A stretch of 64,000 nt of DNA. Source: Pectobacterium carotovorum. Lineage in GTDB: Bacteria; Pseudomonadota; Gammaproteobacteria; Enterobacterales; Enterobacteriaceae. Positions 37,481 to 48,188 of this stretch are shown here, piece by piece (within the stretch, counting starts at the first letter, position 1; every line of letters starts with the position of its first letter). Where the stretch lies: NCBI GenBank assembly GCA_016415585.1, contig CP066552.1:1798001-1862000 (forward strand), read 5' to 3'. Under the pieces are notes generated by a model, which saw only the letters and a program-made list of their open reading frames with translations, had not been told where the DNA came from and ran no database searches. A program made the position numbers and the translations under genes.

Positions 37481-39557
37481 TTTGGCCTCTTTGCTTCGTT
37501 TGCCGAGTAATATGAAGGGTGCCCAATGGCAGATATTAGCCGGACCAATACTGATCCTGCTGATACTTTCCATGATGGTACTGCCTCTGCCGCCATTCAT
37601 CTTGGATCTGCTATTTACCTTCAACATTGCACTATCAATCATGGTATTGCTGGTTGCAATGTTTACGCAGCGGACGCTGGAGTTTGCTGCATTTCCTACG
37701 ATTTTGCTGTTTTCTACCTTATTGCGGCTTTCGCTCAACGTCGCTTCTACCCGTATTATTTTGCTGGAGGGGCATACGGGGACGGCCGCCGCAGGTAAAG
37801 TTGTTGAAGCATTTGGCCACTTCCTGGTAGGTGGAAATTTCGCCATTGGTATTGTGGTTTTTATCATTCTTGTCTTAATCAACTTCATGGTTATCACCAA
37901 AGGTGCTGGACGTATTGCTGAAGTTGGTGCCCGTTTTGTGTTGGATGGTATGCCTGGTAAACAGATGGCGATTGATGCCGATCTTAATGCTGGCATAATT
38001 GGTGAAGAAGAGGCAAAAAGGCGCCGTACTGAAGTCACTCAGGAGTCAGATTTCTACGGTTCAATGGACGGTGCGAGCAAGTTCGTGCGCGGTGATGCTA
38101 TCGCCGGGTTGATTATCATGGTCATCAACATTGTTGGTGGATTGATCGTCGGTGTTGTGCAACACAATATGCCAGTAGGGCAGGCGGCGGAAAGTTACAC
38201 GCTGCTTACCATCGGTGATGGTTTGGTTGCTCAGATCCCTGCACTGATTATTTCTACCGCGGCAGGCGTGATTGTTACTCGCGTAAGTACCGATCAGGAT
38301 GTTGGTCAGCAGATGGTTACCCAACTGTTCAATAACCCACGAGTAATGGTGCTAAGTGCAGCGGTTATTGGACTTATTGGGCTGGTTCCTGGAATGCCTA
38401 ACTTTGTCTTTCTGTTATTCACAGCCTCTTTGTTAGGGCTTGCTTGGTGGATGCGTGGTGAACAGCAAAAAGAACCTGTCATGCAGCCTATACCAGCATC
38501 AATGGAGAAACATCAGATTATTGAAGCCAGCTGGTCTGACGTACAGCTTGAAGATCCGCTGGGTATGGAAGTTGGCTACCGATTGATCCCAATGGTTGAT
38601 GCGCAGCAAGATGGTGAACTGTTGGGCAGGATTCGTAGTATTAGGAAGAAATTTGCTCAGGAAATGGGATACTTGCCGCCAGTAGTTCATATCCGAGATA
38701 ATTTGGAACTTCAGCCTGCCAGCTATCGCATATTGATGAAGGGTGTTGAGGTCGGTAGCGGTGAGGCTCACCCCGGTCGTTGGATGGCGATCAATCCAGG
38801 TAATGCGGTTGGCTCTTTATCTGGAGATATCACGCAGGATCCTGCATTTGGGTTGCCAGCAGTCTGGATTGATAATGCTCTAAGAGATCAAGCTCAAGCT
38901 CAAGGATTCACGGTTGTAGAAGCAAGTACGGTGGTGGCAACGCATTTGAACCACTTAATTGCATTACATGCCAGTGAGCTGTTTGGACGGCAGGAAGCTC
39001 AGCAACTGATGGATCGCGTTGCGCAGGAAATGCCAAAACTGACAGAAGATTTTATTCCGGGCGTAGTAACGCTAACTACCTTGCATAAGGTCTTGCAAAA
39101 TCTGCTTAGTGAAAGGGTTTCGATTAGGGACATGCGTACCATCATGGAGACATTAGCTGAACATGCGCCAGTGCAGCCAGATCCTTATGAGCTTACCACG
39201 GTAGTTAGAGTTGCTTTGGGGCGAGCTATTACTCAACAGTGGTTCCCTGGTGACAGTGAACTTCAGGTTATTGGTTTGGAAGGGTCATTAGAACGCCTTC
39301 TGTTACAGGCACTTCAAGGTGGCGGAGGTCTCGAACCAGGGCTTGCAGATCGTCTGCTTGAACAGGCCAAACAAGCTCTACAGCGGCAGGAAATGTTAGG
39401 TGCTCCGCCAGTCTTGCTTGTGAACCATGCTTTACGCGCTTTACTCGCCCGATTCTTGCATCGTAGCCTGCCAAACATGGCAGTACTTTCTAATTTGGAA
39501 ATCAGCGATCATCGCCAGATCCGCATGACATCGGTTATTGGGGAAGCTCCGAAATGA
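37473..39557 (+). CDS. flhA: Flagellar export gate protein FlhA
   Basis: A 694-residue ring-forming export gate protein with eight helices in the first about 310 residues, the FHIPEP region (GRIAEVGARFVLDGMPGKQM) and a large cytoplasmic substrate-docking domain. The ATG at 37473 (MANLASLLRLP) aligns with E. coli FlhA. It overlaps flhB upstream and flhE downstream (4 bp). Confidence 0.97.
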   Translation: MANLASLLRLPSNMKGAQWQILAGPILILLILSMMVLPLPPFILDLLFTFNIALSIMVLLVAMFTQRTLEFAAFPTILLFSTLLRLSLNVASTRIILLEGHTGTAAAGKVVEAFGHFLVGGNFAIGIVVFIILVLINFMVITKGAGRIAEVGARFVLDGMPGKQMAIDADLNAGIIGEEEAKRRRTEVTQESDFYGSMDGASKFVRGDAIAGLIIMVINIVGGLIVGVVQHNMPVGQAAESYTLLTIGDGLVAQIPALIISTAAGVIVTRVSTDQDVGQQMVTQLFNNPRVMVLSAAVIGLIGLVPGMPNFVFLLFTASLLGLAWWMRGEQQKEPVMQPIPASMEKHQIIEASWSDVQLEDPLGMEVGYRLIPMVDAQQDGELLGRIRSIRKKFAQEMGYLPPVVHIRDNLELQPASYRILMKGVEVGSGEAHPGRWMAINPGNAVGSLSGDITQDPAFGLPAVWIDNALRDQAQAQGFTVVEASTVVATHLNHLIALHASELFGRQEAQQLMDRVAQEMPKLTEDFIPGVVTLTTLHKVLQNLLSERVSIRDMRTIMETLAEHAPVQPDPYELTTVVRVALGRAITQQWFPGDSELQVIGLEGSLERLLLQALQGGGGLEPGLADRLLEQAKQALQRQEMLGAPPVLLVNHALRALLARFLHRSLPNMAVLSNLEISDHRQIRMTSVIGEAPK

Positions 39558-39973
39558 GAACGTTGATACGCTTTATGGCAGTAGTTGTGCTGACGCTTCC
39601 ATTTTGTGCCATTGCGACGTCAGGTAGTTGGAACGGAAGCCAGCCTGGAATAAAGCTTGATTACCGCGGTGAAATGGTTACGACATCGCCTTTTTCTCCT
39701 AACATTGCTGTTAAGCCAGATGAAACCATTACGACAATATATTGGCGGCATCTCATTGATTCCACTATACCTTCGGGGCTTGTCGTTAAACTCTGTTCAC
39801 AGTTGCCTCAGCGCTGTGTTGATTTGGGTGGAAGTGGCGATGGGCAAACTCAGGCGTTCGAAGGGTTAGCTGCTAGTAATGAGTTTCGTTTTGTCTACTA
39901 CATTGAAGGGAAGGGGCGTATGAATAATACGTTCAGCGTTCGTACGATCGATATTGCAGTAAACTACAAGTAG
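39554..39973 (+). CDS. flhE: Flagellar protein FlhE
   Basis: A 139-residue periplasmic protein with a signal peptide (LIRFMAVVVLTLPFCAIATS). In Salmonella FlhE acts as a plug-like regulator limiting proton leak through the export gate. The similarity is modest but the position as third gene of flhBAE is diagnostic. Confidence 0.9.
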   Translation: MRTLIRFMAVVVLTLPFCAIATSGSWNGSQPGIKLDYRGEMVTTSPFSPNIAVKPDETITTIYWRHLIDSTIPSGLVVKLCSQLPQRCVDLGGSGDGQTQAFEGLAASNEFRFVYYIEGKGRMNNTFSVRTIDIAVNYK

Positions 39974-40011
39974 TTTGTTTAAATAAGTAGGTAGCTATTT
40001 TAAACAATGAG

Positions 40012-40040
40012 AAAGTCTCTGCTGAAAACGCAGAGACTTT
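40012..40040. terminator. Bidirectional terminator between flhE and flgN
   Basis: AAAGTCTCTGC and GCAGAGACTTT form a perfect 11-bp stem with a 7-nt loop, flanked by A- and T-runs, between convergent flhBAE and flgMN. Confidence 0.85.
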
Positions 40041-40477
40041 TAGAACGTAATTTTTCTGCCACCCACTGTAACACCTTTCGACTGACCATCAGGACCATAC
40101 AGCCCTTGACCATGACGAGGCTTCAGTATATTGATGGCTTCATTCGTGTACGCAATATGCCGACTGAGCAGAAGGCCATTATGCTTATTCTGATTATTTA
40201 AACGTCTGGTTAACTCTTGAACCTGCTGCCAGTAAGCAGACAGTTTCTCAATCCCCTCATAAGGTGCCTGCAACTTAAGAGCAGATTCAGCGTCATGACG
40301 ACGAGTTTCTAAATGCTGCATGGTTGCCAGCAAAGACGTTTTCTTTTCTGTCACCTGTTGTAGAGCGATGCTATTAATATGCCCTGCGCAGAGCAGCGTT
40401 TGTTCTTCAGACATAACCGAATCGAGTTCATGCAGATTACTCAGCAGTTGATTCAGAATCGATTGCAGATTTTCCAT
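40040..40477 (-). CDS. flgN: Export chaperone for FlgK and FlgL
   Basis: A 145-residue, mostly helical cytoplasmic chaperone (MENLQSILNQLLSNLHELDS) that keeps hook-filament junction proteins export-competent. It follows flgM by 5 bp on the minus strand, the enteric arrangement. Confidence 0.93.
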   Translation of the reverse strand: MENLQSILNQLLSNLHELDSVMSEEQTLLCAGHINSIALQQVTEKKTSLLATMQHLETRRHDAESALKLQAPYEGIEKLSAYWQQVQELTRRLNNQNKHNGLLLSRHIAYTNEAINILKPRHGQGLYGPDGQSKGVTVGGRKITF

Positions 40478-40482
40478 AAGTA

Positions 40483-40779
40483 TTAATTACCTGCTAAAAA
40501 ATCTTGTGTTTCTTTAAGCAACGCATCCGCGATTTTTCCAGCATCAATTTTAAGTGAGCCATCACGAATTGCCTGCTTCAAGGTTTCTACGCGGTTCATG
40601 TCTATATCTTGCGTACCCGGTTGCATCAATTTTGCCTGCGCATCGCTCAGTTTTACCTGTGTTGCGCTAACTTCAGACTGAGTCTCAGCCTGTTTACGTT
40701 TGGTTTTAGCGACATCACCAGATTCGCGTTGCTGAACTTGACTGACCGGCTTCAGTGACTGGGTGCGATCAATACTCAT
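40483..40779 (-). CDS. flgM: Anti-sigma-28 factor FlgM
   Basis: A 98-residue protein, unstructured N-terminus ([20 protein letters not shown]) needed for export and a helical C-terminus ([20 protein letters not shown]) that binds FliA. Secretion through the finished hook releases FliA. It has its own class 3 promoter at 40889-40915 besides any flgA read-through. Confidence 0.95.
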   Translation of the reverse strand: MSIDRTQSLKPVSQVQQRESGDVAKTKRKQAETQSEVSATQVKLSDAQAKLMQPGTQDIDMNRVETLKQAIRDGSLKIDAGKIADALLKETQDFLAGN

Positions 40780-40888
40780 AATACATCCCTCTAATTTGAG
40801 GATAAGTGGTTAATCATCAATGTGTTACAAAATACACATCACATTGGTGTTCAATTTTAAAACGTCGTCAGTAATGACTCTATAACTA

Positions 40889-40915
40889 TCATCGGCAAAC
40901 GTGAGCAAATCTTTA
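40889..40915 (-). promoter_or_regulatory. Sigma-28 promoter of flgMN
   Basis: On the minus strand TAAAGATT, 11 nt, GCCGATGA, just after the flgA stop and about 110 bp before flgM. This gives FliA-dependent synthesis of its own inhibitor, as in Salmonella. Confidence 0.88.
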
Positions 40916-40920
40916 ATTAA

Positions 40921-41589
40921 TTACTGTGAGATCAGAATAATCCCATCTTCGTTTGTGATTCCGCTGACTATTTGTCCATTTGCCGTTCTGACTCTGACAG
41001 CTTGTCCGGCTGCCGCGTTGTTCATGGCCTTTCCCTCGCCATTAATTGTGAAGCCTTCCCCTTGGGCGATAATCTGCACTGACTGACCTGATTTTACGAC
41101 CCAGGCACGTCTGATCATCGACGCAGTAATAACCTGACCTGGTGTGAGATCGCGTAAAAGGACGGCACCCTGTGCGCCTTGTAACGTCAGTATAGGGCGC
41201 AGCGGTAATAAATCGAGCCTGCCTTTTGTCAAACGAATGTCTTTTTCCGTCAGTGTGGTTCCACGATTTATAAGCCGAGCACTGGTGATATAACTCCCTG
41301 TTACCTGAACTTCGGTTTGAATGAAGCGACGCTGTTGCCCGCAACGTATGGACAGGCTCACATTACCCCACATTTTCGTATTCCCGGGCAGCGTGATTTG
41401 GGGCGCTTCGCACTGTGGCCATTGCGATTCTGGTGATTTTACCACAACGTTTACGGTATTCGTGCTTCCCTGAAAGCGTGAGGCAAAAAATTGATTGATC
41501 TGTGCAGGAAGGTTGTTCGCATTGACTGGGGCACAAAGGGTGAAAAAACAGGAAGCCGCGAGATAGAGGTAATAATGTATTGTTTTCAT
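40921..41589 (-). CDS. flgA: P-ring assembly chaperone FlgA
   Basis: A 222-residue periplasmic protein with signal peptide (MKTIHYYLYLAASCFFTLCA) and a SAF/ChapFlgA C-terminal domain (RDLTPGQVITASMIRRAWVV). It helps FlgI form the P ring. It is divergent from flgB. Confidence 0.94.
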   Translation of the reverse strand: MKTIHYYLYLAASCFFTLCAPVNANNLPAQINQFFASRFQGSTNTVNVVVKSPESQWPQCEAPQITLPGNTKMWGNVSLSIRCGQQRRFIQTEVQVTGSYITSARLINRGTTLTEKDIRLTKGRLDLLPLRPILTLQGAQGAVLLRDLTPGQVITASMIRRAWVVKSGQSVQIIAQGEGFTINGEGKAMNNAAAGQAVRVRTANGQIVSGITNEDGIILISQ

Positions 41590-41654
41590 TCCTGTTCGGC
41601 TCTCCTGATTCAGATTATATCGGGCATTAAGTGTAACGATGTCAGCGTGAGGTT

Positions 41655-41698
41655 AAGGCAATAAATAGCGCTGCATTTGGTGTCTATTCGTTCGATGG
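41655..41698. promoter_or_regulatory. FlhDC box between flgA and flgB
   Basis: AAGGCAATAAATAGCG fits the FlhDC half-site AA(C/T)G(C/G)N2-3AAATA(A/G)CG at nearly every position, and about 10 nt further TGTCTATTCGTTCGATGG is a weaker opposing half-site. Its place in the divergent flgA/flgB region suits class 2 activation of both operons. Confidence 0.75.
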
Positions 41699-41754
41699 CA
41701 TAGCCACCATGAGAATTATCCTACTCACTCCAAATTCTAACTTGCGGAGGGAGC

Positions 41755-42171
41755 ATGCTTGATAAATTAGACGCCTCGTTGCGGTTTCAGCAGGAAGCGT
41801 TGAACTTGCGTGCCCAGCGGCAGGAAATCCTGGCCGCGAATATTGCTAATGCGGATACGCCAGGCTATCAGGCCAGGGATATCGATTTTGCCAGCCAGCT
41901 CAGTAAAACGATGGAGCAAGGGCGGGTGAACGGTACGGGTATCGCGCTGAAAACCACATCTATACGGCATATACCGGCACAGAATTTTCAGCCGCCAGAA
42001 CTTGATTTGCTTTATCGCGTACCCGATCAGCCTGCGTTGGATGGCAATACGGTCGATATGGACCGCGAACGCACTAATTTTGCCGATAATAGCCTGAAAT
42101 ATCAATCCAGCCTGACCGTTCTGGGCGGACAGATTAAAGGCATGATGTCAGTCTTGCAGTCAGGTTCGTGA
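41755..42171 (+). CDS. flgB: Flagellar proximal rod protein FlgB
   Basis: A 138-residue rod subunit. The motif [20 protein letters not shown] is the axial-protein N-terminal signature; the C-terminal helix packs with it in the rod. First gene of the flgB-J operon, with GGAGGGAG just before the ATG. Confidence 0.97.
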   Translation: MLDKLDASLRFQQEALNLRAQRQEILAANIANADTPGYQARDIDFASQLSKTMEQGRVNGTGIALKTTSIRHIPAQNFQPPELDLLYRVPDQPALDGNTVDMDRERTNFADNSLKYQSSLTVLGGQIKGMMSVLQSGS

Positions 42172-42199
42172 TCGTAGCGCGATAAGAAGGTAAAGATTC

Positions 42200-42604
42200 A
42201 TGTCGTTATTAAATATATTCGAAATTTCAGGCTCAGCGCTTTCTGCGCAATCTCAGCGTCTGAATGTGAGCGCCAGTAACCTGGCTAACGCAGACAGCGT
42301 GACGGGCCCTGATGGCGAGCCTTATCGCGCCAAGCAAGTTGTATTCGAAGTGAATGCCGCTCCGGGGCAGTCTACGGGTGGCGTACGCGTTTCCAATGTT
42401 ATTGAAGATCCATCACCTGCTCGTCTGGTTTACGAACCGGGCAATCCTCTGGCTGATGGGCAGGGATACGTTCGCATGCCGAATGTTGACCCAGTGGCTG
42501 AGATGGTAAACACCATTTCTGCATCGCGCAGTTATCAGGCAAACGTCGAAGTTTTGAATACAACAAAATCGATGATGCTGAAGACGTTAACGATCGGGCA
42601 ATAA
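42200..42604 (+). CDS. flgC: Flagellar proximal rod protein FlgC
   Basis: A 134-residue rod subunit. N-terminal [20 protein letters not shown] and C-terminal [20 protein letters not shown] are typical of FlgC. It lies 28 bp after flgB. Confidence 0.97.
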   Translation: MSLLNIFEISGSALSAQSQRLNVSASNLANADSVTGPDGEPYRAKQVVFEVNAAPGQSTGGVRVSNVIEDPSPARLVYEPGNPLADGQGYVRMPNVDPVAEMVNTISASRSYQANVEVLNTTKSMMLKTLTIGQ

Positions 42605-42619
42605 TCGGGAGACGAAATA

Positions 42620-43303
42620 ATGTCTGTAACAACAAATGATACTTCCTCGGCGGCGAGAACACAGAATACATCCAATACATCTCTGTCGTCGTCGATAGAA
42701 AAGAACAGCAGCGCTGACCTACAAAATCAGTTTCTGACACTTCTGGTTGCACAGTTGAAGAACCAGGATCCGACGAATCCGATGAGTAATGACCAGTTGG
42801 TAAGCCAGCTTGCTCAGCTTAATACGGTTAGTGGTATTGAGAAGTTAAATACCACATTGGGTTCTATCTCCGGTCAGATCAATAACAACCAGTCTATGCA
42901 GGCAACAACGCTGATTGGCCACAGTGTCATGATCCCTGGAAAAGACATTCTTGTTGGTAAAGAAACCAGCACCCCCTTTGGTGTGGAACTGGAAAAAGCC
43001 GCAGAAGCTGTCACTGTCACCGTTAATGATGCGACGGGTAAAGCCGTTCGTACAATCGAACTGGGGACGCTTTCCGCTGGTGTTCACTCATTCAATTGGG
43101 ATAGCAAGCTTTCTGATGGCACGGTTGCACCTGATGGGGCTTATACCTTCACTGTTGCTGCTAGCACGGGTGGCGTACAGCAGGTTGTTCAACCATTGAG
43201 TTATGCGGTTGTAAATAGTGTTATTCGCGCTGATGGCGGTGCATTACTGGATTTAGGACTACGCGGCAGAGCCACCATGGACGATGTCCGGCAGATTCTG
43301 TAA
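42620..43303 (+). CDS. flgD: Hook-capping protein FlgD
   Basis: A 227-residue scaffold that caps the growing hook. The N-terminal segment (FLTLLVAQLKNQDPTNPMSN) and the Tudor/FnIII-like C-terminal part (DGAYTFTVAA) match. The cap is removed when the hook is complete. Confidence 0.96.
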   Translation: MSVTTNDTSSAARTQNTSNTSLSSSIEKNSSADLQNQFLTLLVAQLKNQDPTNPMSNDQLVSQLAQLNTVSGIEKLNTTLGSISGQINNNQSMQATTLIGHSVMIPGKDILVGKETSTPFGVELEKAAEAVTVTVNDATGKAVRTIELGTLSAGVHSFNWDSKLSDGTVAPDGAYTFTVAASTGGVQQVVQPLSYAVVNSVIRADGGALLDLGLRGRATMDDVRQIL

Positions 43304-43377
43304 CGGTGTAAATTTCATGTTATTCCAGTGAAATTCACTATCTGGAATATGACTTAATCAATTCTCTGGAGAGCGAC

Positions 43378-44580
43378 ATGGGTTTTTCTCAGGCGGTCAG
43401 TGGTTTAAACGCGGCATCTAATAACCTAGATGTTATCGGTAATAACATCGCTAACTCAGCGACAGTGGGTTTTAAATCCGGGACCGTCACATTCGCTGAT
43501 ATGTTTGCGGGTTCTAAAGTCGGTATGGGTGTGAAGGTTGCATCGGTATTGCAGGATTTCGGTAACGGTACGGTGACGTCGTCTTCACGAGACCTGGATA
43601 TTGCGATTAGCGGCGGTGGTTTTTACCGTCTGCAAGACACCAACGGTTCGACTTATTACAGCCGTAATGGTCAGTTTATGCTGAACGGTCGTAATATCGT
43701 CAACGCGCAAGGCATGCAACTGACGGGCTATCCGGTCGCTGGTACGCCGCCAACGGTGCAAACGGGTGCCGATCCAGTACCGTTGACGGTTCCTGATGGG
43801 GACATGTTGGCGAGCGCAACGACAATCGCATCAATTAAGGCTAACCTGAAATCTTCAGACGCAGTTCCCACAAATGCCTGGGCTACAACGCCTGGTGCGG
43901 AAGGCACCTACAACAGCAAAACTGCACTAACAACCTACGATAGCCAAGGTAATGTGCATAACTTCACCCTGTATTTTGTTAAAACAGCAAACAATACATG
44001 GCAGACGTATGCTAAGGATGACTCCATTACTCCCGCCGTGTATCAAAATGCAGGGGCATTGAACTTTGCTTCTAATGGTGCATTAACGGGGCATACGCCT
44101 TTCAATATCAACCTTGTTGGGACGAATGGTGCTGCTACAGGTACATTCACTCTCAATTTGACTGGCAGCGTGCAGCAAAATACAGAATATAGCTATAAGA
44201 GCCCAACCCAGAACGGTTTCGCTCCAGGATCTCTGACTGGTTTTGCTATCAATGACGATGGCACGATCGAAGGCAACTACAGCAACGGTCAGAAGCAGGC
44301 GCTGGGTCAAATCCTGCTGGCTAGCTTTGCCAACCCAGAAGGTTTATCGCCTGAAGGGGATAACGCTTGGTCTGAAACTGCGAGCTCTGGTCAGGCGGTG
44401 GTTGGTCTGGCAGGTAGTGGAAGTCTGGGTAAACTGATCGGCAAATCTACCGAAAGTTCAAACGTCGACCTGAGTAAAGAACTGGTCAACATGATTGTTG
44501 CGCAGCGTAACTACCAGTCAAACGCGCAAACTATCAAAACGCAGGATTCCATTCTGCAAACGCTGGTTAGCCTGCGTTAA
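43378..44580 (+). CDS. flgE: Flagellar hook protein FlgE
   Basis: A 400-residue hook subunit. N-terminal SGLNAASNNLDVIGNNIANS and C-terminal VDLSKELVNMIVAQRNYQSN axial motifs flank a variable middle domain. An SD-like GGAGA precedes the ATG. Confidence 0.97.
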   Translation: MGFSQAVSGLNAASNNLDVIGNNIANSATVGFKSGTVTFADMFAGSKVGMGVKVASVLQDFGNGTVTSSSRDLDIAISGGGFYRLQDTNGSTYYSRNGQFMLNGRNIVNAQGMQLTGYPVAGTPPTVQTGADPVPLTVPDGDMLASATTIASIKANLKSSDAVPTNAWATTPGAEGTYNSKTALTTYDSQGNVHNFTLYFVKTANNTWQTYAKDDSITPAVYQNAGALNFASNGALTGHTPFNINLVGTNGAATGTFTLNLTGSVQQNTEYSYKSPTQNGFAPGSLTGFAINDDGTIEGNYSNGQKQALGQILLASFANPEGLSPEGDNAWSETASSGQAVVGLAGSGSLGKLIGKSTESSNVDLSKELVNMIVAQRNYQSNAQTIKTQDSILQTLVSLR

Positions 44581-44601
44581 TTATCTTTACGGAGACATTG
44601 C

Positions 44602-45357
44602 ATGGATCACGCGATTTATACGGCAATGGGTGGCGCAAGCCAATCATTGGAAAAGCAGGCAATTACTGCGAACAACCTGGCCAACGCTTCAACGCCGGGT
44701 TTCCGGGCACAGCTTTCAGCACTGCGTGCTGTACCAGTAAATGGGTTGACGCTGCCCACTCGTACGTTAGTTGTTGCCTCCACGCCTGGCGCTGATATGA
44801 CTGAAGGCGTGATGAATTATACTGGTCGTGCAATGGATGTCGCTTTACCGAAAGAGAGTTGGCTGGCAGTGCAAACGGCTAATGGCGGTGAGGCGTACAC
44901 TCGTAATGGTAATATGGAAATCAACGCTGATGGACAGTTGACTATTCAAGGACGTGTTGTGATGGGAGACGGTGGGCCGATTGATATTCCTCCGCAAGCC
45001 CAGATCAGCATTTCTCCTGATGGTACAATTTCTGCTCTTAATGCTGGGGATCCGCCAAATACGATTGCCCAATTGGGTCGATTAAAGCTTGTTAAAGCTA
45101 CAGGACAAGAAGTTGAGCGGTCTGATGATGGATTATTCCGCTTGACACAACAGGCTCAGCAGCAACGTGGCAATGTTCTGCAAAACGATCCTACCGTGCG
45201 TATTATGCCGGGTGTGATCGAGGGCAGTAATGTGAACACGGTCGATACGATGGTCGATATGATTGCCAATGCTCGTCGCTTTGAAATGCAGATGAAAGTC
45301 ATTAGCAGCGTCGACGATAATGCACAACGCGCTAATCAGATATTAGCAATGGGTTAA
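44602..45357 (+). CDS. flgF: Flagellar rod protein FlgF
   Basis: A 251-residue proximal rod subunit (MDHAIYTAMGGASQSLEKQA, NNLANASTPGFRAQLSALR). It follows flgE by 21 bp. The C-terminal VDTMVDMIANARRFEMQMKV is the rod/hook signature. Confidence 0.97.
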   Translation: MDHAIYTAMGGASQSLEKQAITANNLANASTPGFRAQLSALRAVPVNGLTLPTRTLVVASTPGADMTEGVMNYTGRAMDVALPKESWLAVQTANGGEAYTRNGNMEINADGQLTIQGRVVMGDGGPIDIPPQAQISISPDGTISALNAGDPPNTIAQLGRLKLVKATGQEVERSDDGLFRLTQQAQQQRGNVLQNDPTVRIMPGVIEGSNVNTVDTMVDMIANARRFEMQMKVISSVDDNAQRANQILAMG

Positions 45358-45384
45358 GCGCCGAGTGCGCACAGGAGTGAATAA

Positions 45385-46167
45385 ATGATCCGTTCTTTGT
45401 GGATTGCAAAAACCGGCTTGAATGCTCAGCAAACCAATATGGACGTTATTTCCAATAACTTGGCAAACGTCAGCACCAATGGTTTCAAACGTCAGCGTGC
45501 GGTATTTGAAGACTTGATGTATCAAACAGTTCGTCAGCCCGGTGCTCAATCTTCAGAGCAAACCATGCTACCGTCTGGATTGCAGCTAGGTACAGGGGTT
45601 CGTCCAGTCTCAACAGAGCGTATTCATACTCAAGGGACATTTTCTGAAACGGGTAACTCTAAAGACGTTGCTATTAAGGGGCAGGGGTTCTTTCAGGTTC
45701 AGTTACCTGATGGGACAACAGCTTATACGCGTGACGGTGCTTTCCAGCTTGATGGTAACGGACAGTTAGTCACGTCCAGTGGTTATCAGGTTCAACCGGC
45801 TATTACCGTCCCCGCGAATGCGACTGAACTGAATATCGGTCGTGACGGTATTGTCAGCGTAAAAGTGCAGGGGCAGGCGGCAACGAACCAGATTGGCCAG
45901 TTGACGCTGACAACCTTTATTAATGATAGCGGCCTTGAAAGCATGGGTGAAAACCTGTATCTGGAAACTGCAAGCTCAGGTGCGCCGAATGAAACAAACC
46001 CAGGTTTGAATGGTGCCGGCCTGCTGTATCAGAAATATGTCGAAACCTCCAACGTCAATGTGGCAGAGGAATTGGTATCGATGATTCAGACTCAGCGTGC
46101 CTATGAGATCAACAGTAAAGCAATTTCTTCTTCTGACCAAATGTTGCAGAAATTGACCCAACTGTAA
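45385..46167 (+). CDS. flgG: Flagellar distal rod protein FlgG
   Basis: A 260-residue distal rod subunit, starting [20 protein letters not shown] and ending with [20 protein letters not shown]. It is preceded by AGGAGTG. Confidence 0.97.
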   Translation: MIRSLWIAKTGLNAQQTNMDVISNNLANVSTNGFKRQRAVFEDLMYQTVRQPGAQSSEQTMLPSGLQLGTGVRPVSTERIHTQGTFSETGNSKDVAIKGQGFFQVQLPDGTTAYTRDGAFQLDGNGQLVTSSGYQVQPAITVPANATELNIGRDGIVSVKVQGQAATNQIGQLTLTTFINDSGLESMGENLYLETASSGAPNETNPGLNGAGLLYQKYVETSNVNVAEELVSMIQTQRAYEINSKAISSSDQMLQKLTQL

Positions 46168-46173
46168 TGGGTG

Positions 46174-46202
46174 ACCCGCTAATGTCAGTGGCGAGAGCGG
46201 GT
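46174..46202 (+). other. Hairpin in the flgG-flgH intercistronic region
   Basis: ACCCGCT and AGCGGGT pair around a 15-nt loop, starting 6 bp after flgG. The flgG-flgH gap is about 180 bp, long for this operon, so partial termination or mRNA processing is possible. Confidence 0.5.
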
Positions 46203-46348
46203 GCTCTGGCAGCTTGATGTTGGCAATAGAGACAGTGCTTAACGGGGTAATGATGGCCATAGGCACCAGATAGGTGCTGCAGATATGGTTTTGATTTACC
46301 CCGTGAATAGGTGAAATAGATTAATTGAAGGCGATATCCGCAGTGATA

Positions 46349-47062
46349 ATGAATGCAAAGTCGGTTATCAAACCACTCCGCCGACCTCGTCTGTTGGCAT
46401 TGATCGCGATGTTAGCACTTAACGGTTGCGCCTACATTCCGCATGATAAAGTTGTCACTGGGCCTACGACTGCTCAGCCTGGATCGCCCGTATTAGCGGG
46501 CCCTAATGGTTCAATTTTCCAAACTGTGCAGCCGATGAATTATGGCTATCAGCCGATGTTTGAGGATCGTCGCCCACGTAATATTGGCGACACATTGACG
46601 ATCGTGTTGCAGGAAAATGTTAGCGCCAGTAAAAGCTCGTCCGCCAATGCAAGCCGAGATGGCTCATCTACGTTTGGCCTGACGACAACGCCGCGTTACT
46701 TGGAAGGCCCACTCGGTAATAACCGGGCTGCCCTGAACGCAACCGGAACAAACGAATTTACCGGTCAAGGTGGGGCGAATGCGAACAACACGTTCAGTGG
46801 CACCATCACGGTTACGGTTGGTCAGGTACTAGCTAACGGCAACCTTCAGGTCGTTGGCGAAAAACAAATTGCAATTAATCAGGGAACGGAGTTTATCCGT
46901 TTCTCTGGGGTAGTTAATCCGAGAACGATTAGCGGTAACAACTCGGTGCCATCAACTCAGGTTGCGGACGCGCGTATTGAATATGTCGGTAATGGCTATA
47001 TTAATGAAGCGCAAAACATGGGCTGGTTACAGCGGTTCTTCCTCAATGTTTCTCCGTTCTAA
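46349..47062 (+). CDS. flgH: L-ring lipoprotein FlgH
   Basis: A 237-residue outer-membrane lipoprotein that forms the L ring. The lipobox is LALNGC with Ala at +2, consistent with outer-membrane sorting. [20 protein letters not shown] and [20 protein letters not shown] are family blocks. The ATG at 46349 is favoured over an upstream TTG at 46325. Confidence 0.95.
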   Translation: MNAKSVIKPLRRPRLLALIAMLALNGCAYIPHDKVVTGPTTAQPGSPVLAGPNGSIFQTVQPMNYGYQPMFEDRRPRNIGDTLTIVLQENVSASKSSSANASRDGSSTFGLTTTPRYLEGPLGNNRAALNATGTNEFTGQGGANANNTFSGTITVTVGQVLANGNLQVVGEKQIAINQGTEFIRFSGVVNPRTISGNNSVPSTQVADARIEYVGNGYINEAQNMGWLQRFFLNVSPF

Positions 47063-47078
47063 GCTCAAGAGGCCTGCC

Positions 47079-48188
47079 ATGCGAATTGCATCATTTTTCA
47101 CTGTACTGCTGACGTTACTGGCGCTGAATATTGCCCCTGCGTCGGCAGAAAGAATTCGCGATCTAGTGAATATCCAAGGCGTGCGCGGTAATGCGTTAAT
47201 TGGTTACGGTTTAGTTGTGGGGCTGGATGGTTCTGGTGACCAAACCATGCAGACGCCGTTTACCACGCAAAGCTTAACTAACATGCTTTCCCAGTTAGGG
47301 ATTACTGTTCCTGCCGGAACCAACATGCAGTTGAAGAATGTGGCGGCGGTGATGGTAACGGCTGAGCTTCCACCTTTCGGTAGATCTGGCCAGAATATTG
47401 ATGTGGTTGTCTCTTCACTCGGTAACGCGAAGAGCTTGCGTGGTGGGACGTTGTTGATGACCCCATTGAAAGGAGTCGATAACCAAGTGTACGCCTTGGC
47501 TCAGGGTAATGTTTTGGTTGGCGGTGCTGGTGCTTCCGCTGGCGGGAGCAGTGTTCAGGTTAACCAACTTGCTGGTGGACGGATCAGCAACGGTGCAGTT
47601 ATTGAGCGAGAGTTACCAAGTACGTTTGGTACGTCGAATACGATAATGCTGCAGCTGAAGAATGACGACTTTTCGATGGCGCAGAAAGTTAGCGATGCAA
47701 TCAATCGTTCTGGATACGGTGGTACGGCAACGCCACTGGACTCTCGCACCATCCAGGTACTTGCCCCACATGGTAATAGTTCTCAGGTTCGCTTTTTGGC
47801 TGATGTCCAGAATATTGAAGTCAATGTCGGTATTCAGGATGCTAAGGTGGTAATCAATTCTCGCACCGGTTCTGTCGTGATGAATCGTGATGTTACGCTG
47901 GATAGTTGCGCGATCGCTCAAGGCAACCTCTCTGTGACGATCAATCAGCAGGCCAACGTCAGCCAACCTAATACACCATTTGGCGGTGGTCAGACGGTTG
48001 TGACTCCGCAAACCGAGATCTCGGTTCAGCAAGCGGGTGGTGCTTTACAGCGTGTCAATTCTAGTGCCAACCTTAACAACGTCGTGCGTGCACTGAATTC
48101 CTTGGGTGCGACTCCGATGGAGCTGATGTCTATTCTGCAGGCGATGCAAAGTGCTGGCTGCTTGCGTGCCAAACTGGAAATTATCTGA
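47079..48188 (+). CDS. flgI: P-ring protein FlgI
   Basis: A 369-residue periplasmic ring protein with a signal peptide ([20 protein letters not shown], cleavage after ASA). The two cysteines that form the stabilising disulfide are in [10 protein letters not shown] and [12 protein letters not shown]. The ATG at 47079 gives the correct leader; the frame open further upstream overlaps flgH and is ignored. Confidence 0.96.
   Translation: MRIASFFTVLLTLLALNIAPASAERIRDLVNIQGVRGNALIGYGLVVGLDGSGDQTMQTPFTTQSLTNMLSQLGITVPAGTNMQLKNVAAVMVTAELPPFGRSGQNIDVVVSSLGNAKSLRGGTLLMTPLKGVDNQVYALAQGNVLVGGAGASAGGSSVQVNQLAGGRISNGAVIERELPSTFGTSNTIMLQLKNDDFSMAQKVSDAINRSGYGGTATPLDSRTIQVLAPHGNSSQVRFLADVQNIEVNVGIQDAKVVINSRTGSVVMNRDVTLDSCAIAQGNLSVTINQQANVSQPNTPFGGGQTVVTPQTEISVQQAGGALQRVNSSANLNNVVRALNSLGATPMELMSILQAMQSAGCLRAKLEII

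Noticed and set aside
46962..47078. Longer FlgI start overlapping flgH
   Set aside because: The signal peptide begins at 47079; the upstream 39 residues would place a charged stretch before it and overlap flgH by 100 bp.
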